64,000 bases of DNA from UBA5070 sp035352895 (lineage in GTDB: Bacteria > Fibrobacterota > Fibrobacteria > UBA5070): assembly GCA_035352895.1 (NCBI GenBank), contig DAOPYN010000016.1, positions 1-64,000 of the forward strand, in the 5' to 3' direction. The translations under genes and the position numbers were made by a program. Below the pieces are notes generated by a model. The model was not told the origin of the DNA, made no database searches, and was given only the letters and a program-made list of their open reading frames with translations. The stretch's first letter is position 1, and every line of letters starts with the position of its first letter. Below are positions 9,858-17,492 of this stretch, in pieces.

Positions 9858-9898
9858 AGGGTGGTTCGCCACCCTTCAATTTCTGATCACTTTTTTTT
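9858..9898 (+). promoter_or_regulatory. UUCG-loop hairpin in the gap before the large TPR gene
   Basis: AGGGTGG-TTCG-CCACCCT (9858-9875) is a 7-bp stem with a stable UUCG tetraloop, 14 bases after the barrel-TPR stop. It is followed by a weak T-rich stretch and, at 9891-9898, by eight consecutive T just before the next start. It may be a partial terminator or an mRNA-stabilising stem that sets the ratio of the two flanking proteins. Confidence 0.5.
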
Positions 9899-9900
9899 AG

Positions 9901-12900
9901 ATGAACGGAACCATGAACGCTTGGAACCTTCGCATCGCAAGCCTTTTCCTCACCATGATCGCTTCGGCGGCCTTGGCACAGCCCACCCATCCTGACTGTA
10001 TCGCGCAGAAGAAAGCCGAGACGGAAAAGGGCAAGTTGATGGTGGAGCTTTCCAAGATCAACCAGCGGGGCATGGAAAAGAAGGAAGAGTGTCAGAAGTC
10101 CAACAGCGCCGCTTGCCAACAGGAACTGTCGGCGATGCGTGCTCAGGTCAACGCGATCAACGCGAAGATCAAGCCGTTCCAAGACGACATCGACAAGTTT
10201 AAGGCGCTGTGCCCGGAAAGCATCAAGCAATCCCAGGTCACTCTTGCCCTGTATGAAAAGGTGGCCAAGGAAGCCTGTGTGACCGGCAAGGGTGGCGACC
10301 CAAAGCGTTGCGAAGACGCTCTCTTCAACATCGCGGAAATCAACTATCAGGCGGATCAACGCGACAACTTGGCCAATCGCGAGCGCTATGAACGCGAATG
10401 GTCCAGGTGGAAGGCCAACGAGAAGCGGGGCCCGGAACCGAAGACCGTTCAGGCGTCCTTCGCACGTGGATTGGCTGCCCACCAGCGTTACCTCAAGGAT
10501 CTCCCCAAAGGATCCCGTCGCGACGTGGTCCTCTATCGCACGGCCTTCATCTACGACCTGATGGGGCGTTCGACGGATGCATTTCCTCTCTTGATGGAAA
10601 TCTCCCGGAATTTTCCGAATTCCCGCCAGCTCACGGCTTCGAATCTGCGCTTGGGCGAGTTCTACTTCGTCGACAAGAAGTACGACTCGGCCATCGCATA
10701 CTACAACAAGGTCGACGTCAGCCAACCAGGCAACGAGTCCATCGTCGGCTTGGCGCTCTACCACAAGGCTGAAGCCCTCTATCAGAAGGCGCGCTACCAG
10801 ACCGCTGCCGATGCGTTCTTCGATTACATCGAACGTGCCGACAAGGGAGCATTCCGTGGCGACCTCCGTTCGGAAGCGATCCTTTACCTGGGTTCCTGTT
10901 TCGCGGAATTCCCCGAGTCCTACAAGGATGGCAAGAAGTACTTCTCGTCCAAGGGTGGACGCCGGTACGAGGACACCCTCTTCTACGAATTGGCGGTCAA
11001 GCACGCCGACCGTGATCAGCACGACCAAGCGATTGCCGCCTTGGAGTACTTCCTCAAGACCTACCCCGACTACTACAAGGCGCCTCTGGCCCAAATCAAG
11101 TTGATCGAAGTCTGGGACAAGAAGAAGAAGATCGAGGAAGCCCAGGAAGCCCGCGAGCAGTTGGTCACCAAGTTCGGACGGACTTCTCCCTGGTGGCAGA
11201 AGCCTCGCAACATCGACAAGAAGGAACTGGAACAGATCCAAGTCCGTGTTCGCGATGTCATGCTGGAAGTGGCCATGCAATTGCACTTCCCAGGCAAGGA
11301 GCGCAAGGACACCAATATGGTCAAGAAGGCCATCGCCAACTACCAGCGCTTCATCGAACAATACAAGAGCGAAGGCAACTGGCCCATCTACCGTGCCAAC
11401 ATTTACATGGCCGATGCGTTGTCCTACGTGGGCAAGCATGAGGCCGCTGCAGACGCCTACCTCTGGTGCTCCGGCGAAAACGTGCTGGACATGAAGAAGT
11501 ACCGCGAGCCTACCTCCGCGGAAAAGAAGCTGACCCAGCCGGTGGATGCTGGTTACAACGCGGTCGTGGAGTTGCAGCTGGCTGCCACCGCTGAAGTGGA
11601 GAAGCAGGGCAACGACAATGTGAAGGCCTACAACGCTCCCATCACAAAGCGTTACATGCAGGCCGTGGAGAGCTACGTCACCAAGTTCCCCAAGTCGCCG
11701 GACGTGGCGGACCTGTCCTACAACCTCTTCACCTTCCAGGTGAACGGAAAGGACTGGGCAGCAGCGATTCCTTCCGGAAAGCGACTCATCAGCATGTTCC
11801 CCACCTACAAATACGCCTTGGATGCCCGGGCTCGCTTGGCCTATGCCTACACCGAGAACAAGCAGTTCCCGGAAGCGGAATCCGAGTACGTGAAGGTGAT
11901 CACGGAGATGCGCACAAAGAAGGATTCCTTGCTGCCTTCCATGATCACCAATGTGGGTGAAGTGATTTGGCGCATGGCGGAGAATGCCGAAAAGGCCAAG
12001 AAGGTGGATTCCGCTGTGTATCACTTCAGGCGCTTGGCCAAGGAATACCCGACGCTCAACATCGCCGACTCCGCCGCCTTCCGCGCTGCGGTCGCCTACG
12101 AGAACGGCAAGCGATTCAAGGAAGCTGCCCAGGAATACCTGAACTTCCAAACCAACTTCGCCAATTCTCCGCTTGCCATTTCCGCCCTGACGGCTGCGGC
12201 GGAGAACTTCCGCAATGGCAAGGATACGGCAAGCGCAATCAAGGTGTTGTTGGAAACCATCTACGCGAAGTATCCCAAGGACAAGGACTCCACCGCATTC
12301 AAGGGAATCGCGATGGCGGCCAGCTTGTACGATTCGTCGGGCAGACAGAACGACAAGGCGAAGACCTTGGAAGTCTACATGACTCGGTATCCGGAACATC
12401 CCCAGACACCGGCCTTCCTCTACACAGCCGGCTTGGCGTATGAAAAGGCCAAGAACTGGACGGAGGCTGTGCGCGTCTACAACACGGTGATCACCAAGTG
12501 GCCCACACACCAGTACGCTGCGGAAGCCGCGTTCTCGGTGCCCATCATCGAGGAGAAGCAGGGCAACAAGTCGCAAACGGCCGATGCTTACGAACGGTTC
12601 GCCACGCAGTACCCCAACGACAAGTCCAAGGTCGCCAAGGCATATCTGCGTGCCGCCACCTTCCACTACGAGCAGAAGAACTGGAAGAAGGCTGACGAGC
12701 TCTATTCGAAGCTGACCAAGTACTACTTGGATGGCCAGAACTCCGTTCAAATCGATGCATCCTACCCGGCCGAGGCTTACTACAAGCAGGGTATGATGCG
12801 GACGGATTCCGCGAACAAGATCACCATTGGTGGCACCAACGACATCAAGAAGATCGCCGAGCAGGCCAGTGCCCGCGAAGCCGCTTACAAGGTGGCTGGC

Positions 12901-13692
12901 GAGTATTTCGACAATTCCATCAAGCTTCTGATCGAGGAATGGACTTTGAAGTCTGCCTACCAGCAGGCGGAGAACCAGATGAAGATCCTCACCGATGCTC
13001 GGGACATCGCACCTCCGTCGGGAACCACCCTGAAGGCAATCCAGGATCGGATCGTGTTCCGGGCCGGTTGGGGCAAGGGCATCATGCCGATCCTTTCCGC
13101 GAAGGCCGCCAAGCAGTACGAGTCTTTCGTGGCTCTGACCCGCAAGGCGAACATCGTCAACGACACCACCAAGGCCGCTCCGGCTGCCGTGGTTCGCACG
13201 TACCTCATCACTGGCCGTGCCCTGGAATCCATTGGCGATGCGATCATGGAAGAGCCGTGCCCCTCCAAGGCCAAGAACGGCTCCGACCAGTACAACGAAG
13301 AGTGCGAGTTCCACAAGGCCAAGAAGGAAGACAACCAGATCACCTTCCAGAAGCTTTCCGTCGAGAAGGGATACGTCCCCGGTATCGAGAAGGCTGCTGA
13401 ACTTGGCGTTGTCGGACCGGTGGTGGATTCCCTCAAGGCGCGAATCACCGCGATTTCGCCCGACGACAAGAGCCTCCAGACGCAGATCGTGGAGAAGGTC
13501 ATGGTTGCCACCCCGCAGGTGAAGGTCGACCGTGAGCTGGAACGCGCCTTGGCTCGTATCAAGGAGATCGCCGAGGGTGATCTATCCAACGAGGAAAAGA
13601 TCCGCTCCCTGAAGGCGATCGCTATCGAAGGCCAGCGTAGCGAACAGGATCTGATGACCGCGATCCAGGAACTCAAGAAGAAGAAGAAATAG
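9901..13692 (+). CDS. Very large exported TPR protein
   Basis: 1263 residues. A signal peptide (about 1-26, ending ALAQ) marks export to the periplasm. Residues 35-90 are a coiled coil rich in Lys/Glu. From about 100 to 1110 there are some twenty TPR-like helical pairs, many of the YbgF/BamD outer-lipoprotein style (YFVDKKYDSAIAYYNKV, YPEHPQTPAFLYTAGLAYEK). The tail ends in a Lys run. No strong ribosome site precedes ATG 9901; ATG 9913 is the alternative. Large TPR proteins are scaffolds. Beside a TolQ/TolR motor and barrels it probably forms the periplasmic body of a trans-envelope assembly. No enzyme motif was seen. Confidence 0.75.
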   Translation: MNGTMNAWNLRIASLFLTMIASAALAQPTHPDCIAQKKAETEKGKLMVELSKINQRGMEKKEECQKSNSAACQQELSAMRAQVNAINAKIKPFQDDIDKFKALCPESIKQSQVTLALYEKVAKEACVTGKGGDPKRCEDALFNIAEINYQADQRDNLANRERYEREWSRWKANEKRGPEPKTVQASFARGLAAHQRYLKDLPKGSRRDVVLYRTAFIYDLMGRSTDAFPLLMEISRNFPNSRQLTASNLRLGEFYFVDKKYDSAIAYYNKVDVSQPGNESIVGLALYHKAEALYQKARYQTAADAFFDYIERADKGAFRGDLRSEAILYLGSCFAEFPESYKDGKKYFSSKGGRRYEDTLFYELAVKHADRDQHDQAIAALEYFLKTYPDYYKAPLAQIKLIEVWDKKKKIEEAQEAREQLVTKFGRTSPWWQKPRNIDKKELEQIQVRVRDVMLEVAMQLHFPGKERKDTNMVKKAIANYQRFIEQYKSEGNWPIYRANIYMADALSYVGKHEAAADAYLWCSGENVLDMKKYREPTSAEKKLTQPVDAGYNAVVELQLAATAEVEKQGNDNVKAYNAPITKRYMQAVESYVTKFPKSPDVADLSYNLFTFQVNGKDWAAAIPSGKRLISMFPTYKYALDARARLAYAYTENKQFPEAESEYVKVITEMRTKKDSLLPSMITNVGEVIWRMAENAEKAKKVDSAVYHFRRLAKEYPTLNIADSAAFRAAVAYENGKRFKEAAQEYLNFQTNFANSPLAISALTAAAENFRNGKDTASAIKVLLETIYAKYPKDKDSTAFKGIAMAASLYDSSGRQNDKAKTLEVYMTRYPEHPQTPAFLYTAGLAYEKAKNWTEAVRVYNTVITKWPTHQYAAEAAFSVPIIEEKQGNKSQTADAYERFATQYPNDKSKVAKAYLRAATFHYEQKNWKKADELYSKLTKYYLDGQNSVQIDASYPAEAYYKQGMMRTDSANKITIGGTNDIKKIAEQASAREAAYKVAGEYFDNSIKLLIEEWTLKSAYQQAENQMKILTDARDIAPPSGTTLKAIQDRIVFRAGWGKGIMPILSAKAAKQYESFVALTRKANIVNDTTKAAPAAVVRTYLITGRALESIGDAIMEEPCPSKAKNGSDQYNEECEFHKAKKEDNQITFQKLSVEKGYVPGIEKAAELGVVGPVVDSLKARITAISPDDKSLQTQIVEKVMVATPQVKVDRELERALARIKEIAEGDLSNEEKIRSLKAIAIEGQRSEQDLMTAIQELKKKKK

Positions 13693-13693
13693 C

Positions 13694-14206
13694 ATGAAGA
13701 AATTGCTCTCCGTTGGAATTCTTCTCTCGGCAGCTCTCTGTTCTGCCGCGACCATCGTCACCACTCGGGGAGTCACCAAAGCCTTCCCCAACCCCATTCG
13801 CCGGGTCTACGAACAGCCTTTGTTCGTCCTGGAGAAGGGGGATGTGGTGGAGGTGCTGCAGTGGGGTAAGCCTCTCACCAAGATTCGCAACCGAAAGGGA
13901 CGGACTGGTTGGGTGGAGATCGGACTCCTGGATTCCTTGAAGCGTCCCCCAATCCTGACCTTGGTTATCGATTCTTCCGATGCCGGTACGGATCCAAAGA
14001 CGTCGAACCCGAACGCAAAGGTCTCTGTCCCCAAGAAACCCCTGATCAAGGCGGTTGAATCCGCTCCTGAGAAGGAAGGGGAGGCCGTCGTGAAAAAGTG
14101 GGTTCCGGTGAAGGATACAGCCAAGCAGGCAATCCAGAAACCGGTTGATTTTCAGGGGGACTCCTCCCATATTAGCCCTCCAGTCAAGGTGGATTCGGCG
14201 AAATAA
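13694..14206 (+). CDS. Exported SH3-like domain protein
   Basis: 170 residues; the start lies one base after the preceding stop. The signal peptide ends CSAA. Residues about 20-85 resemble a bacterial SH3b fold: the stretch PLFVLEKGDVVEVLQWGKPL leads into TGWVEIGLL. The remainder is Lys/Pro-rich and low complexity. SH3b domains commonly bind peptidoglycan or proline-rich partners, so it may link the TPR scaffold to the wall. A terminal role in the cluster is inferred from position. Confidence 0.6.
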   Translation: MKKLLSVGILLSAALCSAATIVTTRGVTKAFPNPIRRVYEQPLFVLEKGDVVEVLQWGKPLTKIRNRKGRTGWVEIGLLDSLKRPPILTLVIDSSDAGTDPKTSNPNAKVSVPKKPLIKAVESAPEKEGEAVVKKWVPVKDTAKQAIQKPVDFQGDSSHISPPVKVDSAK

Positions 14207-14236
14207 ACTCGCTGGGTTCGCCCTTAAGAACGGTAG

Positions 14237-14253
14237 CGGGAGATATTCTCCCG
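14237..14253 (+). repeat. Palindromic hairpin with GGAGATATTCTCC core, copy 1
   Basis: CGGGAGA-TAT-TCTCCCG is a 7-bp stem with a TAT triloop in the gap before tolQ. It ends 43 bases before the tolQ start. Copy 2 before tolR shares the 13-base core and almost the same distance to its start codon (40 bases), which argues for a function in the mRNA or as a protein-binding site. Confidence 0.65.
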
Positions 14254-14296
14254 GCCGAATCACATCCAAGAAAACCCTAGTTCTGAGGTATCCTCC

Positions 14297-14947
14297 ATGC
14301 ACGGATTGGCTGAATTCTATCTCGCCGGCGGCGCACTCATGTTTGTCACTCTCGCCGTCGGGCTCGTGGGCATCGCGATCGTTGTCGATCGTGCCTGGCG
14401 CTACTTTGGCGACTACTCCATGGACACCAAGGTGTTCATGAAGAAGGTGCGTGCGCTTCTCGTGGAAGATCGCGTTGATGACGCCCTTCGTCTTTGCGCC
14501 AACCAGAAGAAGGGCTTGGTTCCTGCAGTCGTGAAAGCCGCCGTCGAGCGTTATGGCTGCGACGAGGCTCTCGTTAAGCAAAATGTCGAAGCCGCCTACT
14601 TGACAGTCGTTCCGAAGATTGCGGTTCGGTTGGGCTATCTCTCGCTCATCGCGAACGTTGCCGTGTTGATGGGACTCGTGGGAACGGTTTGGGGTATGAT
14701 CTCCATGTTTAAGGGGCTTGGTAACGTCGACGCCGCCACCAAGCAGACCGTGATGGCATCGGGTATTTCCCACGCTCTTCACAACACTTTCCAGGGCTTG
14801 TTCATCGCCGTTATTTGCATGATGTTCCACTCTTGGCTTTCGGCCAAGGCCGCTCACTTGATCGAAGAAATCGATCACGCTTCCTCCGAGGCGCTGGATT
14901 GGGTGAATCTCAAGGCTTTCGGCAAGCTTCACGAGAACGCCAAGTAA
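14297..14947 (+). CDS. MotA/TolQ/ExbB-family proton channel subunit (AglR-like)
   Basis: 216 residues with three membrane helices: about 10-30, 106-128 and 152-175. The conserved TolQ/ExbB core is visible (ANVAVLMGLVGTVWGMISMF, then GISHALHNTFQGLFIAV). With TolR/ExbD partners it uses the proton-motive force to energise envelope processes. Two TolR genes follow, and the downstream FHA-TonB protein and TPR/barrel neighbours differ from a Tol-Pal operon (no TolB or Pal), which favours an Agl-like motor over Tol. A hairpin of a repeated kind precedes it. Confidence 0.88.
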   Translation: MHGLAEFYLAGGALMFVTLAVGLVGIAIVVDRAWRYFGDYSMDTKVFMKKVRALLVEDRVDDALRLCANQKKGLVPAVVKAAVERYGCDEALVKQNVEAAYLTVVPKIAVRLGYLSLIANVAVLMGLVGTVWGMISMFKGLGNVDAATKQTVMASGISHALHNTFQGLFIAVICMMFHSWLSAKAAHLIEEIDHASSEALDWVNLKAFGKLHENAK

Positions 14948-14961
14948 TTCAAAACCTTCCG

Positions 14962-14982
14962 TCCTGGAGATATTCTCCAGGA
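14962..14982 (+). repeat. Palindromic hairpin with GGAGATATTCTCC core, copy 2
   Basis: A perfect 9-bp stem around a TAT triloop, sharing the 13-base core with copy 1 at 14237-14253. It starts 15 bases after the tolQ stop and ends 40 bases before the first tolR gene. Confidence 0.65.
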
Positions 14983-15022
14983 AATCCATCTGAATTCGAA
15001 TCCCTTCGGTCGGAGTTAGTCC

Positions 15023-15574
15023 ATGGGCAAGAAAAAATTCAATGTTGATGCCGATTTTGATGAGGCGTTGAATCTGACGCCCTTCTTGGATGTGATGATC
15101 ACTCTGATTCCCTTCCTCATGTTGACGGCGAGCTTCTTTACTGTCGTCGTCCTGGAAGCGAAATTGCCCACACCCATTCCGCCTTATAAAATGGTCGATG
15201 TGAAGATTCCTCCTCCATTTGATCTGGTGGTTATGGTGCCGAAGGATTCGATCAAGATCTATGTGAACAACAAGGATCCTCTCGGACCACCGCAGTTCTC
15301 CGTGGATTGCAAGGATCGAGTCGATTCGTCCAACTACTCGGAAGAGCAGATTGGCAAGTTCCACAATATTTTGGTCGACATCAAGAAGAAGTTCCCGACG
15401 GAGGAGCGCATGGCATTAGACCCCATTCCTTCCCTTCCTCTCGAGAAGCTTGTTCAGATCATCGACCAATCCAAGAGTTTCATTGCCACGGATCCTGCAG
15501 TGACTGAGAATCCTCAGTTCCAAAATCTGCGGTTGTTCCCTGGGCTTGCGATGAAGGGAGTGTACGTTCCATGA
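15023..15574 (+). CDS. TolR/ExbD-family motor subunit, first copy
   Basis: 183 residues. Short cytoplasmic N-terminus, then one membrane helix (about 20-45) with the proton-path Asp in TPFLDVMITLIPFL. The periplasmic part carries an unusual Pro-rich stretch and a longer loop than standard TolR (about 140 residues). It probably forms a heteromeric pair with the next gene, as AglQ and AglS do in Myxococcus. GGAG lies in the leader before ATG. It overlaps the next gene by four bases. Confidence 0.85.
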   Translation: MGKKKFNVDADFDEALNLTPFLDVMITLIPFLMLTASFFTVVVLEAKLPTPIPPYKMVDVKIPPPFDLVVMVPKDSIKIYVNNKDPLGPPQFSVDCKDRVDSSNYSEEQIGKFHNILVDIKKKFPTEERMALDPIPSLPLEKLVQIIDQSKSFIATDPAVTENPQFQNLRLFPGLAMKGVYVP

Positions 15575-16122
15575 GTGCTGGCGGCGGCGGTCAACAGGTA
15601 AAAGCAAGCAAGTTTGGCCGAGGCGGTGGTGGAACCCAGAAGGAAGTCCACCTGAACCTCACTCCGATGATCGATCTGATGACGATCTTGGTGGTGTACT
15701 TGGTGATGAGCTTCTCTGCAGATCCGGCCACGCTGGCCAACTCTGCGGATATCGAGCTCTCTCGAGTTCTGATCACTTCGGAGAAGCCTCAAGAAGTTTC
15801 TGTGATCTCTCTTTCCAAGAACGAGCTTTTGCTCGATGGTAAGGTGATCTGCCCGGTGATCATCAATCCTAAGGATGGATACCCGGATTTTCCCGACAGC
15901 GTTTGGTCAGGTTTCTTCATCGAGCCGTTGAAGACGGCGCTTGACAAGGTGAAGGAAAATGGCGAAGCGATCGCTCGCATCAACCCCAGCCGGCCTTTCC
16001 GTGGAGAAATTCTGCTCCATGCGGATCGCCGCCTCCCGTTCGCAACGCTCAAGCCTGTGATGCGTTCCGCCGGTAATGCTGGCTTTCGTCAGATCAAGAT
16101 TGCCGCCAAGGGCATGAACTGA
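15571..16122 (+). CDS. TolR/ExbD-family motor subunit, second copy
   Basis: 183 residues, start overlapping the previous stop (ATGA). A Gly-rich cytoplasmic N-terminus precedes the membrane helix with the key Asp in LTPMIDLMTILVVYL. The C-terminal domain ends with the usual TolR fold (EILLHADRRLPFATLKPV). Differences from the first copy in the loop and N-terminus suggest non-redundant subunits of one stator. It is followed after 10 bases by the FHA-TonB protein. Confidence 0.85.
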   Translation: MSAGGGGQQVKASKFGRGGGGTQKEVHLNLTPMIDLMTILVVYLVMSFSADPATLANSADIELSRVLITSEKPQEVSVISLSKNELLLDGKVICPVIINPKDGYPDFPDSVWSGFFIEPLKTALDKVKENGEAIARINPSRPFRGEILLHADRRLPFATLKPVMRSAGNAGFRQIKIAAKGMN

Positions 16123-16132
16123 GGTATCGGAC

Positions 16133-17419
16133 ATGATCCACCACTGGAAAGTCGTGCTCATCAAGGAAAACCGCGTTACCCGTGAATGGGGTAGCTGGTC
16201 GACCAGTCTCAAAATTGGTGCGCATCCCAAAAGCGACGTCGTCGTCCCTCCTCCGTTCCCGGAGAAGTTGGTGATGATTGACGGTTCGGGTGCTTGGGCA
16301 TGTTTGCAAGAAGACGGAACCGTTCGCAACGGAGTCTCTGGCAATCGTGACGAGACCTACCGCTTCACTTGGGGTGGACACGTCATCGAAGTGGTTGAGG
16401 ACACACCGCTTCAGTCCACTCTTTGGGACAAAGCGCGCAGCCGCATGCACTTGGCTCTGAAAATGGGATGGCGTGAGCCTGGCGAAGGACAGGGAAAAGT
16501 TCGCGCCGGAGCGATGGCGATTTTCCTCGTGGTTGGGATTCTGGCCATGGTTGGAATGGTCGTCCTTGGATCCAAGCCTCGTCCGAAGGATGATCAGCTC
16601 CCCGATGTGGTTTTGGAGCTGGTCCAAGAAAAACCTCCTGAAGAGGAGAAAAAGGAAGAAAAGCCAGAGCCGAAGGAAGATGCTGGAGGAGCTTCGGACC
16701 AGAAGCCGACCAACCCCAATGAGGGTGGTTCGACCGAAACTCGCACGGTTGCTTGGCCCCCCTCCTCGCCTTCGTCGGTTATGAAAGAGTCCGTGATGGA
16801 CAAGCTCATGACCGCTTCTGACGGCTTGATGGGCGAAGATGTCGACCCCAACGAAGCGAACATGATCGACGTGATCCTCGCTGGCGGCGGTGGATCCATG
16901 AAGAAGGGCGAGCGTGGCGGCCACGGAGCTGGTGGCGACGGTGACCGTATGGGCGGCATCGGCGGCATCGGTCTCGGAACCGGTGGCCGTGCAGGCTTCG
17001 GTACCGGCAATGGTGGAACTCGTCAGGGCAAGATGGCTCTGGGTGCCGGTGGCAACGGAAAAGGTGTCGCGACTCGTGGGCGCGTTTCGCCTCCGAAGCC
17101 TTCCGACGTGGAGTTGGGCGGCGAAGCTGGATCCCGTTCCCCGGAATCCATCCTTCGCGTGATCCGTCAGCACATCGGCGGCTTCCGCTACACCTACGAG
17201 AAGTACCTGCGCGACAACCCGAACCTGGGTGGCAAGATTTCCCTCAAGTTCACGATCGCTCCATCTGGCGACATCATCCAGATCTCCATCGTTTCGTCCA
17301 ACACCGGCAACGGAACCTTGGACGACGAGATCAAGGACAAGGCTCGTCGCATGAAGTTCGACCAGATCGAAAAGGGAAATGTGACGGTCACTTACGCTTT
17401 CGTCCTGGACAAGCAGTAA
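16133..17419 (+). CDS. FHA-like, single-pass, AgmX/PglI (TonB-like) C-terminal protein; GltG/GltJ-like
   Basis: 428 residues. Residues 1-90 look like a degenerate FHA domain (LKIGAHPKSDVVVPP) facing the cytoplasm. A membrane helix spans about 126-146. A Glu/Lys/Pro-rich and then Gly-rich periplasmic linker runs to about 330, and the last 95 residues match the AgmX/PglI C-terminal domain (RSPESILRVIRQHIGGFRY, then GGKISLKFTIAPSGDI). This order (FHA, TM, linker, TonB-like) is the one I know from GltG of the Myxococcus gliding complex. It would transmit motor work from the inner-membrane TolQ/R complex to outer-membrane partners. The FHA phosphopeptide Ser/His residues are not obvious. Confidence 0.75.
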   Translation: MIHHWKVVLIKENRVTREWGSWSTSLKIGAHPKSDVVVPPPFPEKLVMIDGSGAWACLQEDGTVRNGVSGNRDETYRFTWGGHVIEVVEDTPLQSTLWDKARSRMHLALKMGWREPGEGQGKVRAGAMAIFLVVGILAMVGMVVLGSKPRPKDDQLPDVVLELVQEKPPEEEKKEEKPEPKEDAGGASDQKPTNPNEGGSTETRTVAWPPSSPSSVMKESVMDKLMTASDGLMGEDVDPNEANMIDVILAGGGGSMKKGERGGHGAGGDGDRMGGIGGIGLGTGGRAGFGTGNGGTRQGKMALGAGGNGKGVATRGRVSPPKPSDVELGGEAGSRSPESILRVIRQHIGGFRYTYEKYLRDNPNLGGKISLKFTIAPSGDIIQISIVSSNTGNGTLDDEIKDKARRMKFDQIEKGNVTVTYAFVLDKQ

Positions 17420-17435
17420 AACGAGTGGTATACTC

Positions 17436-17464
17436 TGGGTGTAGACAAATTCCGGTCACACCCA
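17436..17464 (+). promoter_or_regulatory. Hairpin between the FHA-TonB gene and the barrel gene
   Basis: TGGGTGT (17436-17442) pairs with ACACCCA (17458-17464) across a 15-base loop. It lies in the 73-base gap, ahead of the GGAGGAGA site of the next gene. It could be a processing or attenuation element; there is no T-run to make it a terminator. Confidence 0.35.
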
Positions 17465-17492
17465 ATCCAGACCTCAACGGAGGAGACCCAAG

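Noticed and set aside
9841..13314. 1157-codon open frame antisense to the large TPR gene
   Set aside because: It is the shadow of a Lys/Glu-rich coding gene: no ribosome site, no recognisable family, and the plus-strand gene has a signal peptide and TPR motifs.
14297..17419. Tol-Pal operon
   Set aside because: No TolB or Pal; the TonB-like protein has an FHA-like N-terminus and AgmX/PglI tail, and TPR/barrel genes flank it.
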